NCBI RefSeq assembly: GCF_000764305.2
Contig: NW_025939125.1
Coordinates: forward strand, 62,001 to 126,000
Source of the DNA: Hyalella azteca
Lineage: Eukaryota > Arthropoda > Malacostraca > Amphipoda > Hyalellidae
DNA: 64,000 bases
Reading direction: 5' to 3'
Shown here in pieces: positions 48,401 to 60,020 of the stretch. Position numbers and translations under genes: made by a program. The notes below the pieces were generated by a model that made no database searches, had not been told where the DNA came from, and worked only from the letters and a program-made list of their open reading frames with translations. Position 1 is the stretch's first letter. Every line of letters begins with the position of its first letter.

Positions 48401-51400
48401 AAATGAATTGTACAAGACGTACAACCTAGGGACAATTTCATTACATAAAAAAAGGGAGTTACGGGTGACAAGTAAAGGTCAGAAACGCACCCCTCCTCCC
48501 ATACAGCAGGAAACTAGCGCCCAACAAAAATCTAGACCAACCACGATGCAGACCCAAGAAGGAACAACACAAAGCGAATCGCCCGAAAAAGCTTTGAAGC
48601 GTTGCATTTTCGTCATGACGAAAATATTTGGACTATTTCTTAAGTATCAATAAGCTTACAAATCAAATGGGATGGATGAATTAGTACGACAAAGGATTTA
48701 TATATCAATGAAAAATGTCAAACGGTATTAATTTGCTTAGAATCAAAATTTGCAGTGGTCATGAGGAGAAATTGAATCGCAGTTGACACTGGAGGACCAC
48801 ATAGGGTTGATAATGGGTTTGCCATGTGACTTAACAGAGACATGATTTATCAAGCCAGCCTATATCGAGTCAGCGGAGGTTTTGACAGCTCGTACCTAAA
48901 AGTTTTGGACAGCTGAGGCCGCCTAAAGCTACGCTGATGAAAGGATGTGCGCAAAGAAGGCCCGCTTGAAGGAGGATCGTTTGTAGGAGGAAGCTGTTGA
49001 TCTAAGGTATCAGAGGGCTGGCATTTCACGGAGGGGACTTCGAGGTGTGAAGGACGTGCAATTGAAGACCGATGTGGGTTATAGTTATCGGATGGTTGAG
49101 GTTGAGGCAGTATGTATCCGGTAGGTTGAGTTCCTGAAGGCTGAGGAAAGGGAAACACATAGCATGACAATTCGCAAATGCACCGCAAACCGCCAGCAAA
49201 AATGGAATTATGAGGTAACAGCAAGGACCTTTACCCTCAGCAGTTAACAGAGATGAGCAGCATCTGACCATAATTCGACGATGATTTCAAAACACTGGAT
49301 TAAGTTTATTCAATTCGGACTGCAATGAGCTAATGAGCGAGAACTTGATGAACAAGACCACCATCGAACAGGAAACTTGATAACTGAGAGTTCACTCGAT
49401 TGAAACATGAAGATCAATTAAAACAATTTGAAACCAGTGAGCGCTCGGTAGCTGGACAAGACTAGCATACAAATATGTTGAACATGAGTCAGGAAAGGTT
49501 AGACTAATTCGGGTAAGACTTAAGGAGCGATTTGGAAAAAATTTGTTAGTATGCTGACTATGCTCTTCTTTTCCATCCCTCATTAATCGGATATTTCCTA
49601 GACCCTATGCCACTAAAACATAACCCAAGAACAGTTGAACATATTTGTAAATTCCACAAGCACTAAGAACGTCGCAACAGTTTCATCAATAGGCCAGAAA
49701 TAGAAGCAATATCGATCAAGCAAAATGTCGAACCATCTCAGAGAACGCTGATCGAAGTAGAAAGTAGTGGATTAGTAGGTGAGAAAGTTGCCTACGAGAA
49801 GAAAAGAGAATGTACACTGAAAGTGTACTGGAACACTGAAACTGTACATGAACATTTGCACAAAGACATCAATCGTCATCCCAGAGTAGTGAGAATGGAA
49901 GCAGAAATGAAGAATCTCCAATCACCCGCTGAGAAACAGCACTCAAAAGAATCTTTTCATCATCTCTGCATTTACGATGTTTGGAACTCAAGAACTTTTT
50001 GAGACAGCTATTGTAATGATGCATTCGTGTAATATCAAGTTTCTTGCGCTTGACAGTGGTAAATTTCGGAGCATTTGGAAGCGATGATCAAGATAACTGA
50101 CTTATTTCGGCTACTAATAGATATTGTAACAGAAACACTACCTTTCATAAAGAAGTTTCAATCGAAAACAACGGTCGTGTTAAAAAAAAACTAACGTGTC
50201 AGGAACGTGACTAGTCTTGTCAAAAACTTCGAACCAAGTTTTATTAAGGAAAAGAGAAAAAATATAATGGTAGTCGAGAACATAAATGCAGTGAAATATA
50301 AAAAAATGTACCCGAGACTAACCGAAAATTTACAGCATGCGCGGGATAACTGAGAAGCAGGAAGGGGACATAAAAGAGGATGGAATTTGCAGTTAAGTAA
50401 CTTAGTTCGAAAAAAGGAAGCCGAATTGAATAAGGAATAAAAACAAGCTCTTACACAAAAGTACTTATAGTTTCATCATGAATATTTAAGTTTAAAAAGA
50501 ACTCAAAACTTGCAATAAATAACGAACGAGATACAATAAAGATTGAGTTTTGCACGTGTGAGGTAGGGTTAGTGCGTCACAAAATTCTTTTAATAGAAGA
50601 AGAGTGCGTCACTGAGCTCGATGACATGCGATGTTAAGTAAACATCCTTCGTAACTAGTAAGCCTATAGGACCCTATTTATTAACATAAAGACAACACAC
50701 TAAAAATTGAGGACTGCGCAAAACACCTAAGCCCGCCACACACGCCATTCACTATTACTTCCTAAATTACGAATCACGAATCTTATTAATTTGCACGATA
50801 ATTAATTATAGTAAAGTTTGAGGGTTCATGTAAACACTAAAGTTTTTGGTACATACATATTTGGTCGACAATTAAGGCCTCTAGGTCAAGTAAGAAAATA
50901 GATGACAATTTGGTCACGTTTATGCGTGCACTGGAATATACGTTGAGTTGGTTATACACGAATCGATAATGAGAACCATTAGACGGAAAGACGTTTAGGC
51001 AAATACGACAAGGTTGAACAAAATCTAAACAAAGAAGATCTTTAATACTTCTGACAAGACTAATCCAAGCATAAATATTCGGGATTTTATGTGAAATTTC
51101 TCACGTCATAGCTTTGGCATAGATTGAAGAACATAGCAACCATCACGGATTTACAAGTAGAAAAAAGAACGGAACCTTTTTCCGGACTCTTGTGTGCGGT
51201 AAAGTTTCGAGTATTGGAGAAAATTTACAAAGAATCGAAGGCTGAGGATAACGTGGAGAAGCTAATGAAATAATCGTGAAGTCTTGATTCATGTAGGGAG
51301 AACCATTAAAGAGACGCTTTAACTCCACTTAATAGTTAAATTTCGGGGTATTAGATGAGCTTAATTAATATACTTAATATACGATACTTAATAGAATTTA

Positions 51401-54400
51401 ATTACTTGTTGATCGATATAAAAGCTTCCTCGTTATAGCTAAAGTTACGCGTGTGTGGCGGGCGGGTTTCAGTGGGTTGATCAAGACGTCGTTCATAATA
51501 AACATCAAACCATCGAAGATTTATAATTATAAACGACGAAACAAGCAGAGAACAATATAATTATTGAGAAACTTGATTAGGAAAAGTGAAGAGCTGCTTG
51601 AATGACAAAATAACAAGTACGGATGAAATATGGTAGGTATGGGAGACGGAAGGCTACAGTCGAAGTAATAGGTGCCTAAAGGTAATGGTCTAGAATAAAA
51701 AGAACATAAATAGAGTATTATATACATATTTACAAGTCTATAAAATAAAGTAGAAGGAAAGTGTCAAGTTAGTAAGATGGTGGTGTTCAATTCAATATAA
51801 TAAAAGTAAACACGAATATAATCGTACCTACCACCATCAATCACCTCCTGGTAGTGGTGATTGTACACCAAAGTCCAGCACCACCACCACCACCACCATC
51901 ATCACGTCATCATCCTCTTGTTTCATGCCTAATTTCATCACTCTACACGAAAATCAACTACATCGTATCTTCATAACATGTTCCATAACAAGACGTAGTT
52001 TGGCACATACACGATTGAAATACGAATAATATTTTTGTTCTTCACAGAAATGTGCCACACTAGCGGAGTTTTCTATACAAATGGGTGAGGTTAAAACGAT
52101 AAAAACTTAGCGGAAGCGAAACTCGAAAAATTAGAGAAGTTAAACGTAAGTGGCGTTTCAAAAGATGAAACCTAAGAAAACAAATTTTTGGAAAAAATCC
52201 CTTCAGATCGTGAATGAGTTACACTCCGAAATCCCATCATTGTGAAAGCGCAAAGTATTCGAACTCAGAGCGAAGTAATATAAGATGTTAAGTCTAAAAA
52301 TCCAAGTCAGAAAAAGAAGAGAAAGTAGAATTAAATTAAAGGATAAAGTGGAGTGACAACAAGGTGAGAAAGTATTCAAAGTTAGAATAAAACTGATAAA
52401 CAAAAATAATAGATTTTAGTTACAAAATTAAGAGAGATATTTACCTACAACAAAGTGTTTATTGAAATAAACAATGTTTAACGAAGAGAAGGATTAGCGC
52501 AAACAAAGGCATTTGAGGGAGCCAAATTTAAAGAAGCGAATGCAAAACAGTGCGCAAGATGAAAAATTGGTTTGCAGCTTCAGAAGATGCCCTATTTAGG
52601 ACAGGAACTTAGAAAGGATCTGACCTTGCAAGCAAATATAGAGAAGCTTCATGCCAGAGAAGGGCCACATCTAACGATTAGTTAGTTAAAAGTAACAATA
52701 GGGGCCGTACTATCAAAAATAGTTTAGTAGCGTTCGTAACTACGGCAGCCAATCATTGACGGCTTCTCAAGCTAAACCCGCCAATCACAGACGAGAAATC
52801 GTCCGCTACGTGTAATTAGACCGTTACGTGTGCTTAGGCCGTTACGTGTGCTTATGCCGTTACGTTGCTTAGGCCGCTACGTGTGCTTAGGCCGCTACGT
52901 GTACTTAAGCGAGTTTTGAAGTACGGCCCCAAATTTGAAAAGCATGACAAATTCAACGGCGAACCAACAATTCAATCAGGTTAAGAGGGTTCTGGTAACA
53001 TAAAGGGCTTTAGATAATTTACGATTTATTCCATTGACAAAGATAACATGAAATTACTCGGGGAATTTGAAGAACAATAAAGATTAAAGTGACAGTTTAC
53101 ACGCTTCCCAAAACTTGAAGAAAAAAAAAACCTCGACGGTCAAATTCGTTCAGAGAAATTACCAAGTATGAATAATTATCAAAACTCGAGCTTGATTAGT
53201 GACCAACTGTCTATTTTTCAAAATTTTGAAATTTATAATGTCGGTATCTGTAGTTCTATGTTACCGTCCGATCCAAACTGTCCCAAAGCAAAAATGACGA
53301 ACTAATTTTGAACCATGACGACTGTTCACAAATAATTACTGAACTTTAAATCGGAGTAAATGGTTCTGTCCGTATAATAATATTATTATTATGTTCACAT
53401 CAGTCAATGAAAAAACATCAATGAGGTGGTTAACCAATGCAAAGCTAAGAGCACCATGACGTTTTTAGACTATTGTCATGTGTCATTGTACGTGAAGGAT
53501 GACTACACACTATAGTATGTGATGTCCATGGTATGCGATGTTAACGAATATGAAAAACGACCAAGATGAATAGAAGAATTTTTAATACCGACCGAATAGG
53601 TTAGTCGTGCTTCAGTGAAAACGTAATAGCAAATAATATATCAAATGAATGAAGGTTAGGTAAAGCGGTGTAGCATAGGAAACAATCTGGAATACAGGAA
53701 AAAAATGAACGTCAACAAATAAGTCGAATGTGAAATTGATGTATAACGAGCGATTGCTATCCTTGGTGAGGTAACCACCACATCAATATACCTGGCATCA
53801 ATAGTGGCCAATAATGAAAAACCACCTAACTATCCCAACGCATTTACATAATAAATTTAACGATCATTTCTTTCGGTGTGATGGAATGGCTTTGAGGCAG
53901 ATAGTACAATAACCTGAGTAAAGGTAGAATTGCGACTCGTACTTTATTCCTATGTTTTTAGACAACGCGAACCGTGAAACGCGTTTTATTAGATACAGCA
54001 TAACGATCGTATATGCAGACAGGGTTCCTTGTTAGTGTAGATGAGTAACAAGCTGCATCAGAAACAAAATTGTTAAGGCGAAAGAAGGTCAAACAAAATA
54101 GCAACAATGTTAATAAATGAGAAAAACCCAAATGCTCGAATACACGAAACCAAGGCCACCCAAAAGGGTAAAGCAAAATTAAATGCCACTTGTGAGACAA
54201 ATATGAAACCGAAGCGGAAACTCGTGACGGAAACAAAGATAAGATCGCGAAAAAAGGGGTTTATCCTAGAGCAACAAGGGAAATATATATACAAGATATT
54301 GACCATTTAGAGATACAAAAGAGCAAGCTATATTGATTACTTGTCTTCGCGCTAGGATGGTGGTGATGATGGTTGTGGTGGTGGTGATGGTGGCTGCGTA

Positions 54401-57400
54401 TTAATGGAGGCACGGCTACGGTTACACACGCTTGTAGGTAAACCACTTGCACAACCAAGCAACACGCCGAGGGTTGCAGCTTCTCGGGGTGTGGGCGTGT
54501 GGCTGGTTTAGTGGCTAAGGAGTGTAGCTTGAGCGAAGTGTAGGTGTGTGGCGTGTAACTTGTGATTATTGTTACGAGTATCGGTGTGTTGCGTGTGCTA
54601 AATTTTTTGTAAGTTGGTGTGTAGCGTGTGCTTAGTTATTTGTGTGTAGGCGTGAAGCGTAAAACATATGCTCATTATTTTGCGTGTGAGTGTATAACGT
54701 GTAAATTTAGCTTAGTGTTTTAAGTGTCGGAGTGTAGCGTATACATTTTTCTTATTAATTTCATTGCACCGAGTAACTTGTGCATCAGGAGACGACGAGT
54801 GCGTCGAAATAATCTGTAAGTGGAATCGCAGAATTTCGTGAAATTATAGGTGCGTTCGTTAAGTGGAGTCACCGACGGAATCTGATGATGCTGTTGAAAT
54901 ATTTGTGTTGGCCAGAGTTCACCATTGGGCACAGAAACAATGCGAGTTGCACTCAGAGGAATGAGTAAGATTTTGTCCAAATAGCGCTGCACTTTCAGCC
55001 CGCATGTGAGTCAGTCTGACGCAGTATCAGTGCCATGTCCGCTCTCTGCTTGTGTGAATGTGATCGGACCCAACCATTTTTCTCGGTGCGAGTCAAAAGT
55101 TCTGAGTGAGTGGCAGTGAAGTTGGAAGAGTGAAATTCGTATAAAACGAAACGGATCTCGGGGGAATTCGTAACGAGGTTGTTTGTTACGTTCGAGTGTG
55201 ATGATGCGAAGGCGTTGATTTCGATGTGATGATAACAGCAAGGCAGGTGTAGAGTCCAGGAAGAAGTTCTAATACGGTGAAGAGAGTTCAGTCTCGTGAT
55301 GCAAGCTCTCGCGTGAAGAACTCATCAGAAATCGAAACTCAATTGCAGGGGCAAATAGTAGGTCGGATTCAAACTTTTTCTTCGATTTCTCATCGAAGAA
55401 CAAATGCACTGTAGGTTCATCACAATTTTGGACAGGTTGACGCGCTCGATTCCAGGATCACTCATCTTTCGAGCTACTCAATACATTTCATCAAACATAT
55501 ATCGCTATTTTTTTCAGGTATAGGATAGATTTTTCAGGAGGTGAGGACTGCCACAAAACGACTCTGAGAATTGTCCTCGTTTCTTCATTATAATTTTCTT
55601 ATTTTTTCAATTTTCACTTCTTTTGCGGCTACTTGAATTGAGCTTCACCAGCATAGAACAACACAAACCATCAATATAAGATAGAAGACATCAATTTAAA
55701 TTATTGCATAAGAAAAAGCTCATGATTCCACATTTTTCATTGAAATACAATTGATGACATGGAAGCACATCAGACACGTACGAAACAAGTGCACCTGCAC
55801 AACTCCTAAGTACGAACAACATACAACAACGATGAGACAACAAATGTTCAGAGAACATTCCTCGCCATAATAGCGAGTTGAATTTCAGATAATATTCACT
55901 TCAAGCTGATAACTATCAGCTAAATTTCAGATCAATTGGAAATATACTGAAGGCCAAGTTGCTTCTAACAACTAAACACGAACTGCTGTCCCTGTGCTGC
56001 AAAAGCAAAAGCATGAAGACTGTTTTGATCCGAAATGAACTTCGTATGAATACCCAAGTTACTTCTATTCTTTATAAGGATTATATCTACATATTTATTA
56101 TTAGCAACACCTATTTTGACGGAGCTCATGCACGAGCATAATTCTAACCACGTGTGCGAGCACACAATTAAATTGTCAGTGATATTTAGAATGATATTAT
56201 ATTCCCGAAGCAACGCACTAGATAAGATACACTAATATCTTTATGATTTCTTCTTCAGATAAACCACGATCTTAACAGCATTATTATTATATTTATCTAA
56301 ACAGCTTTATTCAGACAATTTAGGCCAGACTTGGCTGATATAATCTATGTATTGGGTGCTAGGATTAAATTAATTAACCTTCATAGGCGCGAAGGTCGCT
56401 TGATATGTTCTGATTGATAAAAAATATGAAGCCTTTACAAATCGCGTTTTCGAATTCTTGTTCTCGTGTTGGCTCCTGAGGGTAACACAGAGATAGGAAT
56501 TAGCAAGTAAACATATGTCAACAGTTACCCACCAATAATACGCAAATATATACAAGTGAGGATGTCTTTCAACGATAGAAGGTATGGAGATGCATGCCAA
56601 AGAGATCGCCTCTTCCCTGAGAACTACATAGTAATGTCACAGATCAGGATCCGTACTATTAAAGATAGTTACGAGACCTTAACACCGTCCGCTAATTAAT
56701 GATGGCTTTTCAGGTTAAATCCACCAATTATAAACGAGCAAGTGATCGCTACATATAGTGTGCATAGACCGCTAAATTAGGCAGGTTTTGACAGTTGGTA
56801 CGGCCCAAGGATTTTCTCTATAGATAGTTAAGAAACACGACTCTGAGATCAGAATAATTATGGAGATCAGCTACAAACAGATCAAGGCGTCGGCAGTATG
56901 ATAGAACTAATACACGTCTGGCCACGGAAAAAAGCTGGAACGGAAAGAGCAGCGCCGCGAAAGAGATTTCGTTTCCCATCTATCTTGGCAACGAAGATAA
57001 ATCCCGTTAATTATTTCTAAAAATGTGCAGAGATTCATAGTTGGAAATCTAAATGAGCCGTGTTCAATTTATCAAAATGAAATGACATCAGCGAGCCACC
57101 AATTGAAGAAAGAAACGGAAAGTGAATTCCCTTAAATAGTCAGGGTGCAGGTACACAGATAAAGTGTAAGTGCAGAGAACAATGGAGCATTTATGTAGGG
57201 AATACCTACCACTAAGGAGGATAACTTCGCGTGTTACAAATTTCATAGTGCTACGTTTGCTCATCATCAAATAAGAAGTAAAAATCCTAACCTAACCCCG
57301 AGAATTCCTACTTATAATCACTGCTGGAATCGTACACGGTGCCCATACTATACTACTACGTGAGTAATATACTACGTGAGGGTAGAGTAATTACTATCAG

Positions 57401-60020
57401 TACATCTCTTGGAAAAGTGCAAACACAACATAGACTTGAACGGCCATCGAATAACGAACTCACAATGATCTGTAAACTTTGAAAACAAATTCACTTCACT
57501 ACAGTGAACACAATCCCTCGCAACCGTACTCAAGATCTACTCATTGTCGATACGCCGTTTCCTTTCAGTAAAGAATTCATCATTTCTGTTACATCGAGAA
57601 GCATTTCACAATGGTATGTTAGCTCTTCAGTAAACTTTGATAATATGTATTTCATTAGAATTTAATTCCACTGAACCATTCAAAGAAGACCATCAAGTAC
57701 GAGATTAGACCGACTACTACCGTCACACAAAAAGGGTACGAAAAAGAGACCAATATTGATCACCAACAGATTACCGCGTCTTCACTTAAAATCTTTGCTC
57801 GCGCTCACTACGACCTGGAATGTTTAAATTACGAAGAAAATATCGGCGACGGCAAATATGGCAACGGTCTCTCGGAAGTCGTAGCCAGATCACTCGTGTT
57901 ATTTCTAATCTTGTCGCACTATACAATATTTCTGTCACCAGATGGCACCACACTTGGAGTAAATTTCAACATGAGCATTGCATTCCAAGCCTACACAGTT
58001 GTTCTTACTTTCCAAGTAGCACACGCACTTCAAGTTTCAATACAAAATAATTTGATGGCATTTCTTGGCAACAAATCCTCCTCCTTTACTTATAAGTGTT
58101 CAAATAAAGCGAACCTCAGCAAATACCATAGAAAATTTTCTAAATTTCGCTAATTAACACAATTGACGAGAGGTCTCAATTTAAAGTAACATGGAGCGTA
58201 TCTGGTACTTCCCAGCACGAGTTCTATAACAAATTAACTGAACGGGTTACTTTTACACGATGTTGCCAGCCTAATAAATAACTCGTGTTCACTGAATGAA
58301 TTATATGTCATCGAGGGCTTCTCGAGGGGACTGTGGGTTCATGAGGTCTATTTCATCAGCGTCATCCCCCATCATGACCCCAGCCTCATATTCCGAGCCC
58401 GTCATCCCCACAACGGTATTCGAGGACCCGTTAAAAGAAGCTGTTGGCGACAGACGTCGATCTCGTGGCGACAAGTGGTACCCACGGGGGGACATCGGGC
58501 TTTGATCTGCAAATCTCGGTGACAGTGGGCCGTGATCTAGAGCTCTTGGAGAGGGGGGACCAAGGTCCACGAGACGGTGACGGTCACGGGGGGACAAGGG
58601 ACCGATGTCAGAGGCGTTATTGCGGTGCCTGTCGCGGGGATAGAGAGGACTCATGTCAGATCTTGTGAGCTCCAGTGGCGGGAGAGATCCGATGTCCCGG
58701 CCGCCCCCGCGGTGGCCACCGTCGGGAGTAACGCGTCCTGGTGTCGAGGGTGAATGCCGGTGAGGGTGGGTCGATGTGGGTGGAAGAGATGTAGGCTGAT
58801 AGGAGAAGGGGGCGTCCAGACAATGGGAAGAGGGGGAGTGGGCACGAGGGATGAGAGATATCGGGGCGTTGGTGAGTGGGGAAAGAGGGGACGACAGCAT
58901 CCGTGGGGAGAGGGGCGAGTTAGGATGATAGCGAGGAGAAAGCGGGGAACCGGGAGGATGACAAGGCGACATTGGGGAGTTGGGTGGAATTGGGGAGCGT
59001 CGAGATGAGGCACTCAAGTGTATTGGGGAATGAATGGTGAGAGAACGTCGACAGGGACTCCGTTGAGGCTGCGGGGAGCGATGCACCGCGAGAGAAGACA
59101 CGCTGGGGGAATGAGGCGCGAGGGAATGTGATGAAGGGGAAAGCGAGGGCGACTGCAGCGAGGGTGAGTGCGGCACCGACGCATGAAACGAAGCAGAATG
59201 TTTACGGTACGACGGTCGACGAGGGGCAGGTGCTTGGTCCTGGATGTGCTGCTGGAACAGCTGAGTGAGCTGCTCAATGCTGGGTTTGGGATGCACACGA
59301 ACAGGAGAGTTGCCTTCCATGTGTTGCGAGTGTTGCTTAGGAGGCTTCAGGGTATGACGTCCTGAAAGAGAAGGTGACAAACGTAGGTCGTGTGGAGGAA
59401 GAGTTTCCTTCGTGGGCAACTGCAACGTAAGAGCTAACTGACGCCTGGATACCTGTGGCGACACATGCTTGCTAGCAGCACCCTGCAGCTGCTGCAGCTG
59501 TAACAACTGTAGCTGCTGTTTCTGCTGCTGCAGTAACTGTTGTTTCTGTGACGGCATGGGTGAAGACAGCCTGTTCTGCTTCATGGCAAGTAATTGCTGT
59601 TGTTCCTCGAACGTCATCACCGGCGATGGTTGCGAATGACGATGATCAGAATGTGAAGACGACTCAGCGGACGAGGTTTTGTGTCTACGGGGCGGAATTT
59701 GTTGCACTTGGTATTGCTGAAGTGACTTATTCCTGTGCTCTACGTTATCTTGTGGCTCATAATCATCCTGCTGTTCTTTGCGTTGATGTTGTTCGTGTTG
59801 CAAGTGTCGGGGATGTGTGTACTGAGTTTGTTTTTCGTCTACGTGTTGAGTTTGGTGTTGTGTTAGAGAATGCATGGCTTTGGAAGTGTGTTGTACCTTG
59901 CGTATTTCAGCCATAATGTCGTTAGGGTCCCGAGAGGAGGTAGTTTTCATGCTCCAAGTGAAGCGAAGCGACCGTGGTTTGATTTGCTCCTCACCGCCTC
60001 CTGGGCGCGCCACCGACGCA
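45290..60020 (-). CDS. par-1: PAR-1/MARK Ser/Thr kinase, 3' end (KA1 domain), partial
   Basis: Three exons (60020-59897, 46119-46012, 45403-45290) encode the C-terminal KA1 domain. Exon 1 gives [20 protein letters not shown], exon 2 [20 protein letters not shown], and exon 3 the closing [20 protein letters not shown]. The C-terminus ELKL-stop is the standard MARK ending. All junctions are in phase. PAR-1/MARK kinases phosphorylate microtubule-associated proteins and polarity factors at the cell cortex; KA1 binds acidic phospholipids and restrains the kinase domain. Only the last 114 residues or so are here; the kinase, UBA and spacer exons must lie above 64000. An in-frame read-through of the first exon gives an alternative end (58301-59896). 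A 12-kb intron separates the first two exons. Confidence 0.95.
45652..46045. repeat. Repeat of the par-1 KA1 exon end plus splice donor, 4 copies
   Basis: The exon end (CTCAATCTCCCACTGCACCA on the plus strand) occurs in the exon at 46018 and again at 45946 and 45874 with an exact 72-bp period, plus a more distant copy at about 45666. On the minus strand the donors read GTGAGT (used), GCGAGT, GTAAGT and GTGAGT. The outermost copy carries about 45 bases of exon and has a TGA in place of the conserved Trp codon. Confidence 0.88.
46012..46119 (-). CDS. par-1: par-1/MARK exon encoding the middle of KA1
   Basis: 108 nt, phase 0 to 0, 36 residues from [11 protein letters not shown] to VQWEIE. The acceptor is GTGTGCCGCAG|GTA and the donor [24 protein letters not shown] differs slightly from vertebrate MARKs in the loop, while the core is conserved. 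The exon end with its donor is repeated three more times downstream with diverged splice sites; the proximal donor is the one giving the KA1 continuation in exon 3. Confidence 0.95.
47062..47345. repeat. 23-bp minisatellite, about 12 copies
   Basis: GATGAATTGATATCAACATA plus AGT repeats with a 23-bp period and minor variation (ATATC or ATGTC). Confidence 0.9.
48850..49140 (-). CDS. Possible alternative last exon of par-1, Pro-rich, 96 codons
   Basis: A frame starting just after a strong acceptor (GTGTTTCCCTTTCCTCAG|CCT) in phase 0 fits the phase-0 end of the KA1 start exon. It runs 96 codons ([20 protein letters not shown] and on to TRYRLA) to a TGA. It is Pro/Ser/Gln-rich and less AT-rich than its surroundings. 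An internal donor (TTTTAG|GTACGA) exists but would leave the frame out of phase with the next KA1 exon, so a terminal exon is the more consistent reading. I do not recognise the sequence and it could be chance. Confidence 0.25.
   Translation of the reverse strand, partial: PSGTQPTGYILPQPQPSDNYNPHRSSIARPSHLEVPSVKCQPSDTLDQQLPPTNDPPSSGPSLRTSFHQRSFRRPQLSKTFRYELSKPPLTRYRLA
51828..51915. repeat. CAC/CAT microsatellite with an adjacent inverted repeat
   Basis: TCAATCACC and GGTGATTG flank TCCTGGTAGT, forming a short hairpin, followed by (CAC)n and (CAT)n runs. Confidence 0.7.
52701..52930. mobile_element. Family C element with GGGGCCGTACT inverted ends, copy 1
   Basis: 230 bp bounded by GGGGCCGTACT and AGTACGGCCCC, perfect 11-bp inverted repeats extending imperfectly through TCAAAA and TTTTGA. 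The interior holds a short tandem array of GCCGTTACGTGTGCTTAG units (about 5 copies). It has no coding capacity. Confidence 0.75.
54349..54410. repeat. GGT/GAT microsatellite
   Basis: Imperfect GGTGGTGAT-type trinucleotide run, the inverse motif of the one at 51828. Confidence 0.75.
54480..54745. repeat. Degenerate ~50-bp GT-rich tandem repeat
   Basis: GTGTGTAGCGTGTGCTTAG-like units recur about five times with heavy divergence. Confidence 0.65.
54949..55091. mobile_element. Family A element, copy 7
   Basis: Begins ACTCAGAGGAATGAGTAAGA then TTTTGTCCAAATAGCG, and ends near CATTTTTCTCGGTGCGAG. About 143 bp, a slightly shortened copy. Confidence 0.6.
56647..56812. mobile_element. Family C element, copy 2 (diverged)
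   Basis: Matches the 52701 element at both ends (CCGTACTATTAAAGATAGTT, and GGTTTTGACAGTTGGTACGG) and in the middle (GATGGCTTTTCAGGTTAAAT), with a shorter internal array. Confidence 0.6.
58301..59896 (-). CDS. par-1: Alternative par-1/MARK C-terminus: 531-aa Gln/Pro/Ser-rich read-through tail
   Basis: This open frame continues directly from the KA1 start exon through its splice donor to a TAA at 58301. It is far GC-richer than the flanking introns and unbroken for 1.6 kb in AT-rich DNA, so it is very likely translated as a composite terminal exon. The first ~130 residues are His/Gln-rich, followed by a Gln-rich segment ([16 protein letters not shown]) at roughly tail residues 125-150. The rest is dominated by SP motifs with repeats such as GPLSPR and LSPRDR, suggesting a disordered substrate of proline-directed kinases. 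It ends in an acidic stretch ([15 protein letters not shown]). The product would lose nearly all of KA1 and with it the predicted membrane binding and autoinhibition. Short and long forms of PAR-1 are described in flies; whether they correspond to this I cannot say. Confidence 0.7.
   Translation of the reverse strand, partial: VQHTSKAMHSLTQHQTQHVDEKQTQYTHPRHLQHEQHQRKEQQDDYEPQDNVEHRNKSLQQYQVQQIPPRRHKTSSAESSSHSDHRHSQPSPVMTFEEQQQLLAMKQNRLSSPMPSQKQQLLQQQKQQLQLLQLQQLQGAASKHVSPQVSRRQLALTLQLPTKETLPPHDLRLSPSLSGRHTLKPPKQHSQHMEGNSPVRVHPKPSIEQLTQLFQQHIQDQAPAPRRPSYRKHSASFHASVPHSPSLQSPSLSPSSHSLAPHSPSVSSLAVHRSPQPQRSPCRRSLTIHSPIHLSASSRRSPIPPNSPMSPCHPPGSPLSPRYHPNSPLSPRMLSSPLSPLTNAPISLIPRAHSPSSHCLDAPFSYQPTSLPPTSTHPHRHSPSTPGRVTPDGGHRGGGRDIGSLPPLELTRSDMSPLYPRDRHRNNASDIGPLSPRDRHRLVDLGPPSPRALDHGPLSPRFADQSPMSPRGYHLSPRDRRLSPTASFNGSSNTVVGMTGSEYEAGVMMGDDADEIDLMNPQSPREALDDI
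59897..60020 (-). CDS. par-1: par-1/MARK exon encoding the start of KA1 (spliced form)
   Basis: 124 nt after the acceptor TTTTGTTGTAG|T, phase 2 to 0. It encodes [20 protein letters not shown] and on to NDIMAEIRK, and matches the MARK family residue for residue from KPRSLRF onward. The donor AAG|GTACAA lies exactly where the KA1 helix continues into VLDAN in the next exon. If this donor is not used, translation continues without a stop for 531 codons. Confidence 0.93.

Larger units (their letters stand above)
46120..58300 (-). other. par-1: par-1 intron between KA1 exons (minimum extent)
   Basis: About 12 kb, AT-rich. It contains the candidate exon at 48850, the 23-bp array at 47062, one family A element, two GGCCGTACT elements and GT-rich arrays at 54480. 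Nothing else recognised. Confidence 0.7.

Noticed and set aside
58444..59916. Several plus-strand open frames of 60-122 codons opposite the long tail
   Set aside because: Shadows of the minus-strand coding sequence caused by its GC-rich composition; they lack family resemblance.
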